DNA from: Planctomycetota bacterium
GTDB lineage: Bacteria > Planctomycetota > UBA1135 > UBA2386
Direction of reading: 5' to 3'
Assembly (NCBI GenBank): GCA_947444055.1
Contig: CANEYR010000008.1
Location: forward strand, 1-64,000
Length of the DNA stretch: 64,000 nucleotides
Numbering within the stretch: the first letter of the stretch is position 1; each line of letters starts with the position of its first letter. Position numbers and translations under genes: made by a program. The notes under the pieces were generated by a model. It made no database searches. It had not been told where the DNA came from and saw nothing but the letters and a program-made list of their open reading frames with translations. Below, piece after piece: positions 28,373 through 38,014 of this stretch.

Positions 28373-31300
28373 CTACCGGCCGAGCAGCAGCGGCGTGAAG
28401 TAGCGGTAGTAGACCTCCAGGCACAACACGCACATCGCCGTCGTGTAGCTGCGGTCGCGGCGGTTGTCGCCCGCTTCCTCGGCGTAGACATCGATCGGCT
28501 GGAACGACCCGTCTTGGCCTTGCGCCTGCGGCAGCACCGTCGACAGCCGTTCATTCCACTGCGCCCACGTCTCGCCACCGGCCAGGAAACAGGCCAGCGT
28601 GCCGTAGTACCAAAAGTAGACGTTGCCTTGCCCACGCAGCACGAAGTCGTCGTCGTCGTAGCGGCGGTATTCGAGCGGCCGCCGTTCCACGGTGAACGAC
28701 AGCCCCGCCTGCACCTTCGCGTCGTCCGCACCAGCCCCAAGCAACAGCAAGCAGAACGCCGCCGCCGGCGTGCTGGCCGGCAACGTCGGCCACGCCGAGT
28801 TGACGCGACTTGGTTTGTGCGTGTAGCGGAACCAACCGTTGGGTTGATCGAACGACAGCTCGAGGAACTCGCGCGCGCCCGGCAGCACCTTCTCCGGCAA
28901 CTCGATGCCGGACAGGCGCGCCGATTCGAGCGCCATGATCATCCACGACGACACCGAGACCCGCGCGTAGTCGTCCTCGGCTTGCAGCCCGGGCGAGAAG
29001 TAACCCCAACCACCGCGATTGCGCCGATCGCGCCGCGGCCCTTGGTTATCGAGAATCCACGTCAGAGCGCGTTCAAGCGGCTGTCGCAGTTCTGGTCGTT
29101 TGGTGAGGCCGTAGCACTCGGCGAGGGCATAGGTGGCGATGCCGTGGCCATAACACGAACTCGGCCCCAAGGCGCCGGTGTCCGGGTCCTGCAGCGCCAG
29201 CAAGTGCGCCACCGCGCGCTGCACGTTGGCACTGTGCTCGCTGTTCGATTGCGGCGTGTGACCGGCGCCGAGGAACGCCAACACGCACAGCGCCGTCTTG
29301 CCGACGTAGATCAGGCCGTACTTGCCGTCGAAGTCCTCGCGATTGCCCCACGAGCCGTCGGCGTTTTGGATGCGCGCGAGGTAGCGCAGGCCGTTGGCGA
29401 CGGCGCGTTCCGTGGCGGCGGTGCCGCCAAACTGTTCGAGTGCCTTGGTTTTGGCCGGACCAAAACGATTGCTGTAGGCGGTGGTCGCGATCGGTGCGGC
29501 GAGGGCCGGGGCGGCGACGACGGTGCCGGGCAGCCGTTCGAGCAGCGAACCCGGCACGCTGGCGGCGATGGGCGTGGTGGCCCCACGTTGGCCAGCATCA
29601 ACGCGCCGCTGCGGACGATCGAAGGTGGCGGCTTGGGGTCCTTGCGGCACCAGCCCAACGATGGGCACTGGCATCGCTGCGGCGAGGGCGACAGCGCCAC
29701 TCGCCGCCGACTTGGCAACGGGAGCGGCGGCGGCGGCACCATCACGCAGTGCTACGGGTGCGGCCGGACGGCGCGAGGCAGCGCGGCGTGGAGCGCTTTC
29801 GGCCAAGGCGCCGACGCGCGGGGCGGCGACGACGTTTGCAACCCGATCCAAGGCGGTGCTTGGCGCTGGCGACGCGGTCGGCAACGCGGGGGTTGCCGCA
29901 CCGGCGGCGCTCGCCGCGGCCGCCGGCTGCTTCGCCAGACTGGAGCCGACCGGGCCCGCCAACGTCGTCGCCAGCGGCACCACCGAGGCGGGTGCGGCGG
30001 TTGCCGCCGAACTCTTCGTCGCTCCTGCAACGGGAGCTGCCGCGGCATCGTGCAGAACCACCGGCACCGCGCGGCCCTTCGCCATTGGCAACGGCGAAGC
30101 GGCGTTGGTTGTCGGCGAGCCACCGGCGGCAAGCACCGCCGCGCTGCGCGGCAGTGCCACCGCTGGCGCCTGCACCACCACGGTGCCGGTTGCGACCGAA
30201 GATGGGGACGACACCTCGCGCTCGGCCTCGGCGGCACCGTTCGCCGCGTTGGTCGCCGCCGGCAGCGCGGACGCTTGCGCCGACAAAGCCACCGCCGCCG
30301 ATGGGTCTTGGCCAGCGCGCGCCGTCGTCGCCACACCGCTCGCCGCGGCATCGTGCAACGCCGCCTCGGCAACGGGAACGGCACGCGCCGTCGGGGCCGC
30401 GAGGGCCTCGGTCGCCGGCCCGCTCGCTGCCAGCAAGCTGCTGGACGACACCGTCGCCAAGGCTGCCTTTGGCACCGTGACGACCACGGCACCCACAGCC
30501 CCGTTGGCGCGTTCGGCTTGTTGCGCGGCAATCGCCGCCTGCGCCGCGGCCCGCATCTCTGGCAGGGAGGCCGCCGACGGCGCCACCTCGGCATCGGCGC
30601 CAGCGCGCGGCGCCACAGCCGCCACCGCATCCTGCATCGCCACCGTCGCGGTGACGTCCCGCGCCTCGCTGGTCTCACTGCGTTCCGCCGCTGGCCCCGC
30701 CAGTTCCGCCGACGCCGGCTTTTCGACTTCGGCGCCGGGTGCAGCGGCCGTCAAGTCGCGCAACGATGGCGTCAACTGCGCCATCGCCGCGACCTCGGCC
30801 AGCAGTTGTCCATCCGCCGAACGTTCGCCACCGGCCGACGCCTGCGTGACGATGCTGACCTGCATGCCGCCGCCATCGTCGGTGCCACCCGGTGCCGACC
30901 CGAGGATCTCGACGCCCATGAGCCACAGGTAAATGAGCACGTGCAGCAGCAACGACAGCAGCAAGCACTGCGCGACCAGATCCAACGTCGACCAGCGCCG
31001 ACCAAAGTGCAGCAGCAGGAGCAACAGCAAGCAGACGCCGACGGTCGCGAGCAGGACCCATTCGAGCCAGCGCTGCCCCGGCCACCACGGATACACCTCG
31101 TGGGCGGTCGCCACGAACCACAGCCCCGCGGTCTCGTCGCCGCGCCGTGGTTGCAGCAGTCCTAGCCGCAGCCCGTCCGCGCTCGGCAACGGCGCGCGCA
31201 GTTCTCCCGTTCCCCAGCCGCGACCGACGACGACCGGCGCATCAAACGCACCTTGCAACAAACTCGCGCGCAGCAAGCGCAGCGGCTGGCCCACTTCCTT

Positions 31301-32032
31301 GCGCACAAACCACAGCGCGGCGCCATCGGGCGTGAAGGCAGGATCGCGATCGACCGCGGCCTGGCCACGACGACGCGCAGGGGTCTCCGCAAACACCGCG
31401 AACGGTTCGAGCCCATCCTGCAGGCTGACGCGCTGCAACACGCCGTCGTTGCCAGCATCGTGTTGCGGGTCGATGCGCACGAACACCAACAGATCGCCAT
31501 CCGGAGCGGGCGCCGGATCGGTCTCGTCAAGAGCGGTATTGCAGACCGCCAGCGCGATCGGCGCGCCAAAGCCGTTCTGATGCCACGTCGCGACATAGAG
31601 GTCGTAGCCGCCAAACCCACCGGCGCGATCCGAGGCGAACAGCAACCGCCCATCGCGAGTCATCGCGGGCGCCAATTCGTTCTGCGCGGTGTTGAGTCCG
31701 TAGGCGGGCTCGGGCGGCACCGCCGGTCGCTGCGGATCGAACACCACCAAGTCGGTGGTGCCGTCCGCCAGCGAACGCCCATACAGCAACCGCCCATCCG
31801 GCAGCGCCGCGACGCGGCCCTGCACCGGGCCAGGCAGTTCGGCGGTGCTCTCCGGCGTGCCCCATTCGAGCATGCCCGAGGTCGCGAGGTCGGCACCGGA
31901 CCGTTCGCGCTGGCCGTCGGTGTAGTAGACCGGCCGCCCGATGCGCAGCCCGACCAACAACGACGCGGCCACCAACAGCCCGCCCCAGGCGAGCCGCATC
32001 AGCCATCGTCTTGGACCTTCGCGCAGCGCCAT
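28373..32032 (-). CDS. Inner-membrane fusion: PD40 propeller, Ala-rich linker, alpha-toroid
   Basis: 1219 residues. An N-terminal membrane span (about 10-30) precedes a TolB-like PD40 propeller (about 65-315; LFASDRAGGFGGYDLY, PAFTPDGAALWF). Spans follow at about 322-343 and 351-377. A ~475-residue Ala/Val/Pro-rich linker (about 380-855) has a recurring AVPV..LHDAAA element. The C-terminal 360 residues form a terpenoid-cyclase-type alpha-toroid (QNADGSWG, RGGWGYFSPG, GQGNVYFWYYGT). With TolQ/TolR upstream (24-base gap), the predicted topology puts both the PD40 and the linker-toroid in the periplasm. A TolA- and TolB-like role is inferred, not shown. Confidence 0.85.
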   Translation of the reverse strand: MALREGPRRWLMRLAWGGLLVAASLLVGLRIGRPVYYTDGQRERSGADLATSGMLEWGTPESTAELPGPVQGRVAALPDGRLLYGRSLADGTTDLVVFDPQRPAVPPEPAYGLNTAQNELAPAMTRDGRLLFASDRAGGFGGYDLYVATWHQNGFGAPIALAVCNTALDETDPAPAPDGDLLVFVRIDPQHDAGNDGVLQRVSLQDGLEPFAVFAETPARRRGQAAVDRDPAFTPDGAALWFVRKEVGQPLRLLRASLLQGAFDAPVVVGRGWGTGELRAPLPSADGLRLGLLQPRRGDETAGLWFVATAHEVYPWWPGQRWLEWVLLATVGVCLLLLLLLHFGRRWSTLDLVAQCLLLSLLLHVLIYLWLMGVEILGSAPGGTDDGGGMQVSIVTQASAGGERSADGQLLAEVAAMAQLTPSLRDLTAAAPGAEVEKPASAELAGPAAERSETSEARDVTATVAMQDAVAAVAPRAGADAEVAPSAASLPEMRAAAQAAIAAQQAERANGAVGAVVVTVPKAALATVSSSSLLAASGPATEALAAPTARAVPVAEAALHDAAASGVATTARAGQDPSAAVALSAQASALPAATNAANGAAEAEREVSSPSSVATGTVVVQAPAVALPRSAAVLAAGGSPTTNAASPLPMAKGRAVPVVLHDAAAAPVAGATKSSAATAAPASVVPLATTLAGPVGSSLAKQPAAAASAAGAATPALPTASPAPSTALDRVANVVAAPRVGALAESAPRRAASRRPAAPVALRDGAAAAAPVAKSAASGAVALAAAMPVPIVGLVPQGPQAATFDRPQRRVDAGQRGATTPIAASVPGSLLERLPGTVVAAPALAAPIATTAYSNRFGPAKTKALEQFGGTAATERAVANGLRYLARIQNADGSWGNREDFDGKYGLIYVGKTALCVLAFLGAGHTPQSNSEHSANVQRAVAHLLALQDPDTGALGPSSCYGHGIATYALAECYGLTKRPELRQPLERALTWILDNQGPRRDRRNRGGWGYFSPGLQAEDDYARVSVSSWMIMALESARLSGIELPEKVLPGAREFLELSFDQPNGWFRYTHKPSRVNSAWPTLPASTPAAAFCLLLLGAGADDAKVQAGLSFTVERRPLEYRRYDDDDFVLRGQGNVYFWYYGTLACFLAGGETWAQWNERLSTVLPQAQGQDGSFQPIDVYAEEAGDNRRDRSYTTAMCVLCLEVYYRYFTPLLLGR

Positions 32033-32056
32033 GGTTTTGGGGGACTATGTTTTGAG

Positions 32057-32473
32057 TTACTGCTTGTCGACGGGCTTGGCCGCGAAATCGACCTTGGCGA
32101 GCTTGGCCAACCGACAGGCATCGAGCACCTGCACGCCGAGACCGAACTGCGCCTGCTGGTCGCCGCGCACCAACACCGATTGGTTGCTGTCGCGCTGTCC
32201 CAACGCAGAGAGCTTCTGGCGCAGCGCCTCCATCGTCAGCACGCGCCCATCGACCGTCAGTCGACCATCGGCGAGCAGGTTGATGACGAACTGCTTCTTC
32301 GGCTCCTGCGGCGTGCCGGACTTCGCTGGCGGCAACCGCATGTTCAGTTCGACCTCTTCCTTGGCGAACGTGGTCGCCGCGAGGAAGAACAACAGCAGGT
32401 TGAACACCATGTCGAGCATCGGCGTCAGGTTGATCTGCACGTCCTCGTCCTGCTCGTCGAGATCAAGCCGCAT
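32057..32473 (-). CDS. TolR/ExbD-type proton-channel subunit
   Basis: 138 residues from this ATG; an ATG 9 bases earlier is possible. Layout fits ExbD/TolR: short cytoplasmic N-terminus with acidic run, one membrane span with the conserved LTPMLDMVFNLLLFFL (membrane aspartate about 24), and a periplasmic domain ending RLAKLAKVDFA. It overlaps the 3' end of the TolQ gene by 11 bases, so they are translationally coupled. It would form the stator with TolQ and use the proton gradient. Confidence 0.93.
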   Translation of the reverse strand: MRLDLDEQDEDVQINLTPMLDMVFNLLLFFLAATTFAKEEVELNMRLPPAKSGTPQEPKKQFVINLLADGRLTVDGRVLTMEALRQKLSALGQRDSNQSVLVRGDQQAQFGLGVQVLDACRLAKLAKVDFAAKPVDKQ

Positions 32474-33158
32474 GGCTGCCATCCTTGGTGGTCGCGGCGG
32501 CGTGCGCCAAGGGCCGCGCCGCCAGATGTTCGACCGCGGGCGACACCACGTGATCCACCGCCAGCAGCAAGCGGCGCACACGTCCCTGCAAGTGGGCTGT
32601 GATCAAGGTCGCGGGGATCGCCACCATCAGGCCGAAGATCGTCGTGTAGAGCGCGACGCCGATGCCCTGGGCGAGCAGTTCAGAGTTCTTGCCGCCACTT
32701 TGCTCGATCGCCGAGAACGACGTCGCGATGCCGAGCACGGTGCCCAAGAGACCACACAGCGGCGCCACCGCCGCCATCAGTTGGATGCCGCGCACGTTGC
32801 CACGCAGGTGCGTGCCTTCCTTGGCCAACTGATCCTCCATCGCCCGTTCGACGTCGGCGACCGGGAAGCCACGGCGTCGTAAGCCAGCGGCCAACACGCG
32901 CGCGGCAGGCGCTTGCCCTTCGCTGATGCCGGCGGCGATCACGTCGCTGCGCCCTTCACTGATCTGGATCACCGCGTCGGCGACGACACGCGGCAGCACG
33001 AGGCTCTTGCGCATGCTCAAGTAGCGCTCGAAGGCCAGACCAACGACGACCACCGAGCAACCGAGGATCGGCCACATCATGAAGCCGCCGGAGACGAAGA
33101 ACTCGCCGACCGTCGCGATGACGTTCGGGGCCTCTTGGGATTGGGGCATGGGGTGCAT
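32463..33158 (-). CDS. TolQ/ExbB/MotA-type proton-channel subunit
   Basis: 231 residues. MotA/TolQ/ExbB domain with three membrane spans (about 22-44, 130-152, 168-190) and the family motif GLLGTVLGIATSFSAI followed by GIGVALYTTIFGLMVAIPATL. It is a bacterial TolQ/ExbB homologue; which of the two functional lines it belongs to cannot be decided. The TPR gene stop is 33 bases upstream and a short duplication lies in that gap. Confidence 0.93.
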   Translation of the reverse strand: MHPMPQSQEAPNVIATVGEFFVSGGFMMWPILGCSVVVVGLAFERYLSMRKSLVLPRVVADAVIQISEGRSDVIAAGISEGQAPAARVLAAGLRRRGFPVADVERAMEDQLAKEGTHLRGNVRGIQLMAAVAPLCGLLGTVLGIATSFSAIEQSGGKNSELLAQGIGVALYTTIFGLMVAIPATLITAHLQGRVRRLLLAVDHVVSPAVEHLAARPLAHAAATTKDGSHAA

Positions 33159-33160
33159 GT

Positions 33161-33194
33161 TCAGCTTGTCCTGGTATCAGCTCGTCCTGTATCA
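33161..33194 (-). repeat. 15/16-bp tandem duplication across the TPR stop codon
   Basis: Units TCAGCTTGTCCTGGTA (33161-33176) and TCAGCTCGTCCTGTA (33177-33191) abut, and the third TCA is the TGA stop of the TPR gene (33192-33194, minus strand). Two more TGA copies follow downstream at 33179-33177 and 33163-33161. It fills the 33-base gap to tolQ. Confidence 0.8.
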
Positions 33195-36100
33195 ACCGTC
33201 GCGCAGGTGCTGCTTGGCGGACTTCGCTTCCTCGCTGCCGGCGTGCTGCTTCACCAACTCCTGGAAGAACCGCTGCGCCTTGTCCGGCTGCTTCAACTGT
33301 TCGTAGACGAGGCCCGCTTGCAGCAGGCCGCGGCGCACCCATTCCACGTGGGCGTAGAGAATCGGCAGCTTGACGAAGGCGTCGGCGGCCGCCTGCAAAT
33401 CGCCGCGCTGCACCCGCGCTTCGCCGATGCGGAACTGCGCCTCGGCGGCGAGCGGTCCATCACTGAGTTCGGTGACGCGCTGCAAACTGGCCTCGGCTTT
33501 GGCGTGCTCGCCGCGAATCAAACGGGCCCGTCCAAGGGCCAAGTGCGCGCGCGCCGCGTCGGCATCGACGCGAGCAGGCCCACGCAGAAACTCTTCGAGC
33601 ACGGGCACTGCCGTGTCGCCGTCAGCGCACTGCACTGCACTCTCGCCGAGCAGCAGGCGCGCCCGATCGGCGCGCTCGTGCTTGCTGTCCTTCTGCAGCA
33701 ACTGGCGCAAGCGCTCGCCAGCGCCGCGCGCATCACCAAGCCGCTGGCAGCATTCGCCGCCCAAGTACAGCGCCTCGGCCGCCAACGGTTCGTCGGGCAT
33801 CGCCGCAATCGCCGCAAACACATCGCGCGCGACCGCCAGTTGCTTTGGCTCATTACCCGCCGCTTCGAACTCGGCAAAGCCAAGTCGGTAGAGGGCGCGC
33901 GCCCGATGGCTGCCTTGCACCTTGGCCAGTAGTTCGCGCGCCTTGCCCAAATCCTTCTGCTCCAGTGCGGCCACGCCAAGGTGAAGGTTCGCTTCGCCCG
34001 CCAACTCCACGTCCTGGCTGCTCGCCGCCACCAGTGCGAACGCACGCAACGCACCGGCTTCGTCCTGATGACGCCGACAAGCCCAGCCGAGTTCGTAGGC
34101 GACGCGATCCATGCGCTCGTAGCCGCCGTCCTTCTGCAGAGACGCCAAGGTCTGCACCGAAGCACCCTGGTCCCCCGCGCGCGCTTGGGCGACGCCGAGC
34201 GCGTAGCGCATGGCCTTGGCTTTCGCGTGCTTGCCAAATTGCTGCAGGAACGTCTGCGCCGCCGTCACCGCCGGTCCCCATTCCTGCCGCCGATGGTGCA
34301 GCGCCGATTGCAATTCCAGCAACCCTGCAACGTGCTCGCCAACGGCCGCGTGCGCCTTGCCCGCGTCCAGCCAACGCCGACACGCCTCGTCATCGCCGAG
34401 TTCGAACGCGCACCACGCACGGCCCGCGAGCGACCGCGCACCGAGTTCGTCGGGGCGGGCCGCCAGCTTGCCGAACAATTCGTCGGCGGCGCGATAGTCA
34501 CCCTGCTGGTAGGCGAGTTCGGCTTGCTCGATCTGGTCGCCGCTGGCGTCACCACCCTTGCCAGCCACCGTCGCGGCCGCCGCCCGTTCAAGACGCTTCT
34601 GTGCGCCACCGAGATCCCCCTTCTGGCGCAGCACGCGCGCCGCGGTGCGTTCGGTGCGATCGAGGAAGGCCCCGTCGCGATAGCGCGCCCGGTAACGATC
34701 CGCCGTCGCCAACGCCGGCTCCGCCTGCCCTGACTCCAGCAAGCTCATCGCCGTCATCGCCAGCGCTTCCTCGGCGAACGGTGAGTTCTCGACCTTCGCA
34801 ATGACTTGAAACCGGCTCGCCGCCTCGCCTTTGTCGCCGCGCAGATAGCGACACCACGCGAGCTTCCATGCAGCCTTGTCGCGGAATGTCGCGTGCTCCT
34901 GCAGAGCGCCGTACGCCTGCTCCGCCGGCTCGTACCGCTGCAACGCGAACAGGTTCTCAGCGATCGCGAACGCCGCCTGATCAGCGAGCCGGTGTGGCGG
35001 TTGCAAGGCCCGCAACGTTGTCGCCCGCGCCATCGAATCCTCGTGCTTGCCCAGCATGTGCAACGCAAAGCAGGCGCCATACAAGGCATCGCCATGCAAC
35101 GCCGCGGCCGCCGTCGTCGGCACCGCTGCATACGCCGCCAGCGCCTCGTTCCAACGGTTGAGGTTGGCGTAGGCCTCACCCAACGCGAACGACAACCGCG
35201 GTCGATCCGCCGGCGGCGCCTCCGCGAGCGCCTTCTGCAAACTGCCGAGGGCCTCCTCGCCCGCTCCACTCGCCAACGCACACAACCCAGTCAGCTCGCG
35301 CGCTTGCTGGCGCAACTCCGCAGGCACTTCGGCGGCGAGCAAGGGCTGCAACGCGGCGGTCGCTTCCGCCATCTTCTGATCGCGGTAGAGCGCGCGCCCA
35401 AGTTCCAACCGCGCCTTGCCCGCGAGCGGCGAATCCGCGTGGTGTTCCAACAGCGCCGCGAACGCCCGCCGCGCCGCCTTCTGGTCGCCGCGGCCAAGCG
35501 CCACCCAACCCAACCCGAACGCTGCATCGTCGACAAACTCCGAGGGCACCTTCTGCGCCGCGACAAAGCCGCGCTCGGCCGCGTCGTATTGCTCGAGCCG
35601 CAGCAACGCATCGGCTTGCAGGTAGAGGCATTCGCCCTTGGCGGCGTCATCGGGCGCAGACTTCGCCGCTTCGCCGAACGCCGCGGCCGCCTCCGCCCCC
35701 GACTTGCCGCGCAGCAACGCAAAGCCAAGTTGGTACAGACCAGGGAACCGGAACGTCGCCTGCTCGCCGGTCGCCGCTGCCACCGCCGCCGTAAACGCCA
35801 CCACAGCCCCGCGATCATCGCCCAGTTCGCGCCGTGCCTCCCCTTCCGCATAACGCGCCGCCGCCAACAGGTAGTGGTCCGCTGCCACTTCCTTGGCCAG
35901 CGCTTGGAATTGCGTCAAAGCCCCCTGATGGTCCTTCTTCGCCTCCAGCAGATTGCCCAAGCGATAGCGACACTCGGCGCGCAGCTTGAAGTTGGCCCCG
36001 CCCGCGACCAACGCCGCCTGCAACGCTGCCACCGCCGCGTCCGGCTCTTTGCACTCGATGCGCGCGAGGCCAAGGCGGTAGTGCGCTTCCGGCGCAAACG

Positions 36101-36287
36101 CGTGCTTGCCATCACTCTGCAAGAACTGTTCGAAGTGCCGCGCCGCTTCGTCGTGCAGGCCGCGCTGCTGCAATCCGACGGCGATCTGAAATGCTTCGGG
36201 CGGTCGATCGTTCTGTGCTCGCAGTGGCGCGAGCAAGACCCCGGGGATGGAAAGCAGCGACAGAGCGATGGCACGGAACGGGGGCAT
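33192..36287 (-). CDS. Giant periplasmic TPR protein, YbgF/CpoB-like
   Basis: 1031 residues. Signal peptide MPPFRAIALSLLSIPGVLLAPLRA/QN. The mature protein is essentially all TPR: about 25 repeats such as AVAALQAALVAGG, AYANLNRWNEALAAY, ELVKQHAGSEEAKSAKQHL. The last repeats, with the G-S-x-x-A pattern, resemble the C-terminal TPR of YbgF/CpoB, the periplasmic Tol partner. It is first in the operon before tolQ and tolR. A scaffold for envelope assembly or TolA-like partner is inferred. Confidence 0.85.
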   Translation of the reverse strand: MPPFRAIALSLLSIPGVLLAPLRAQNDRPPEAFQIAVGLQQRGLHDEAARHFEQFLQSDGKHAFAPEAHYRLGLARIECKEPDAAVAALQAALVAGGANFKLRAECRYRLGNLLEAKKDHQGALTQFQALAKEVAADHYLLAAARYAEGEARRELGDDRGAVVAFTAAVAAATGEQATFRFPGLYQLGFALLRGKSGAEAAAAFGEAAKSAPDDAAKGECLYLQADALLRLEQYDAAERGFVAAQKVPSEFVDDAAFGLGWVALGRGDQKAARRAFAALLEHHADSPLAGKARLELGRALYRDQKMAEATAALQPLLAAEVPAELRQQARELTGLCALASGAGEEALGSLQKALAEAPPADRPRLSFALGEAYANLNRWNEALAAYAAVPTTAAAALHGDALYGACFALHMLGKHEDSMARATTLRALQPPHRLADQAAFAIAENLFALQRYEPAEQAYGALQEHATFRDKAAWKLAWCRYLRGDKGEAASRFQVIAKVENSPFAEEALAMTAMSLLESGQAEPALATADRYRARYRDGAFLDRTERTAARVLRQKGDLGGAQKRLERAAAATVAGKGGDASGDQIEQAELAYQQGDYRAADELFGKLAARPDELGARSLAGRAWCAFELGDDEACRRWLDAGKAHAAVGEHVAGLLELQSALHHRRQEWGPAVTAAQTFLQQFGKHAKAKAMRYALGVAQARAGDQGASVQTLASLQKDGGYERMDRVAYELGWACRRHQDEAGALRAFALVAASSQDVELAGEANLHLGVAALEQKDLGKARELLAKVQGSHRARALYRLGFAEFEAAGNEPKQLAVARDVFAAIAAMPDEPLAAEALYLGGECCQRLGDARGAGERLRQLLQKDSKHERADRARLLLGESAVQCADGDTAVPVLEEFLRGPARVDADAARAHLALGRARLIRGEHAKAEASLQRVTELSDGPLAAEAQFRIGEARVQRGDLQAAADAFVKLPILYAHVEWVRRGLLQAGLVYEQLKQPDKAQRFFQELVKQHAGSEEAKSAKQHLRDG

Positions 36288-36514
36288 CTTGGCAGCTTCG
36301 TGTGGCGCGGCGAACTATTCGCACGCGGGTCGCGCACCGTAGCTGACGCACGAGGGAACCGCATGCTCTCGCTACGCCGCGCGCAGGCTCGCCAAGCCTG
36401 ATCAGGAATGTGGCCCGAGACGCCAACACGCGCCAAAGCCCGGGGAAGTGCAGCGCCAGCCTTGGCTGGGGCGTGGAAGTGGTCATGCTACCGACCGTTC
36501 CGCGCTGGTCATTC

Positions 36515-37990
36515 ATGCCGAGACTCGTCCTCGCCGTTCTCTCGTTGCTGCTGTCGGCGTGCTCCACCCGCGTGCAGGCGCAGCAAATTCCACCGCCGCC
36601 GCCGCTCGCGCGGGAGTTCCGCGGCGCCTGGGTCGCGACCGTCGTCAACATCGACTTCCCCAGCAAACCCGGATTGTCCGCCGCGCAACTGCGCAGCGAG
36701 CTCGACGCGATGGTGGCGCGCGCGTGTGAACTCAAGCTCAACGCGCTGGTCTTCCAGGTGCGACCCGCCGCCGATGCGTTCTACAAGTCCAAGCTGGAGC
36801 CGTGGTCGGAGTGGCTGGTCTCGGCGCAAGGCAAGGAGCCAGACGGCGGCTTCGATCCATTGGCCTACCTGATCGAGCGCTGCCACGACCGCGGGCTGTT
36901 GCTGCATGCCTGGTTCAACCCGTTCCGCGCTCGCCACCAAGACAGCAAGGCGGCTGCCCACGCGTCGCACGTGACGCAGAAGGCGCCGAAGATCTGCGTT
37001 CCCTACGGCAAGTACGTGTGGATGGACCCGGGCGAGCCGCTCGCAGTGAAGTGGTCGCTGGCCACCATCCAAGACGTGGTGCAGCGCTACGACGTCGATG
37101 GCGTTCACCTCGACGACTACTTCTATCCCTATCCCGAGGGCAAGACGGCGTTCCCCGATGACGGCAGTTACCAGCGCTATCGCGATGGCGGCGGCGAGCT
37201 GTCGCGTTCGTTCTGGCGACGGCAGAACATCGATGACTACGTGCAGCGGCTGTATGCGATCGTGCATGAGGCGAAGCCGTGGGTGGCGGTCGGTATCAGT
37301 CCGTTCGGGATCGCGCGGCCGGGTGTGCCGAAGGGCATCAGTGCGGGCATCGATCAGTACGAGCAGCTGGCGGCGGACGTGCCGAAGTGGCTGCGCGAAG
37401 GTTGGGTCGATTACCTGACGCCGCAGCTGTATTGGCCGATCGATCAGCAGGCGCAGGCGTTCTCTGTGTTGCTGTCGTGGTGGCACACGCAGAACCCAAA
37501 GCAGCGGGCGCTATGGCCGGGCATCAATCCGGGGCGGGCGTTGGCGATGGAGAAGAACTGGCGGGCCGATGAACTGGCGGAGCAGATCGCGTTGATCCGG
37601 GCGGCGGACTCGGCGCCGGGGCACATTCACTTCAGCTTTCGAGCGCTGCGCAAGGATGCGGTGAATGTGGGCGCGGCGTTGCGCGATCGGGTGTATCGGG
37701 AGCCGGTGTTGGGGCCGGCGATGGCTTGGTTGGGTGGTGTGGCGCCGAAGGTGCCGGTGGCGCGGGTTGAGGGTAGTGGGGCGCAGAGGGTGGTGCGGTG
37801 GCAGGCGGATGCGGAGGTGCGGTTTGTGGTCGTGCAGGTGCTGGAGCGGGCGGGGTGGCGGACGTTGGAGGTGGTTGGGGGTCGACGGGTGCAGGTGGGT
37901 CTGCCGGAGGGTGTGCGGGCGGTTGCGGTCACGGCTGTGGCGAGGTCGGGCGTGGCGAGTGCCGCCTCGACACTGTCGATCGCGAATTGA
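36515..37990 (+). CDS. GHL10-family (DUF187) glycosyl-hydrolase-like lipoprotein
   Basis: 491 residues. The start gives a lipobox LLLSAC (Cys ~15); an upstream in-frame ATG has no export signal. GHL10 domain about 30-370: REFRGAWVATVVNIDFP opening, LNALVFQVRPAADAFY, VDGVHLDDYFYPYP and WVDYLTPQLYWP, the TIM-barrel active-site strands. A C-terminal Fn3-like domain (about 400-490) follows. Members act on peptidoglycan or other glycans; YngK-like. The last ~350 bases are extremely G-rich on the coding strand compared with the rest of the gene. Confidence 0.85.
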   Translation: MPRLVLAVLSLLLSACSTRVQAQQIPPPPPLAREFRGAWVATVVNIDFPSKPGLSAAQLRSELDAMVARACELKLNALVFQVRPAADAFYKSKLEPWSEWLVSAQGKEPDGGFDPLAYLIERCHDRGLLLHAWFNPFRARHQDSKAAAHASHVTQKAPKICVPYGKYVWMDPGEPLAVKWSLATIQDVVQRYDVDGVHLDDYFYPYPEGKTAFPDDGSYQRYRDGGGELSRSFWRRQNIDDYVQRLYAIVHEAKPWVAVGISPFGIARPGVPKGISAGIDQYEQLAADVPKWLREGWVDYLTPQLYWPIDQQAQAFSVLLSWWHTQNPKQRALWPGINPGRALAMEKNWRADELAEQIALIRAADSAPGHIHFSFRALRKDAVNVGAALRDRVYREPVLGPAMAWLGGVAPKVPVARVEGSGAQRVVRWQADAEVRFVVVQVLERAGWRTLEVVGGRRVQVGLPEGVRAVAVTAVARSGVASAASTLSIAN

Positions 37991-38014
37991 GCGATAGCCT
38001 CCTGTTTGGGGCCC

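Noticed and set aside
28514-31165. Long antisense open frame opposite the fusion protein (883 codons)
   Set aside because: Arg/His/Gln-rich low-complexity translation without domains; a GC-driven shadow of the Ala-rich minus-strand gene.
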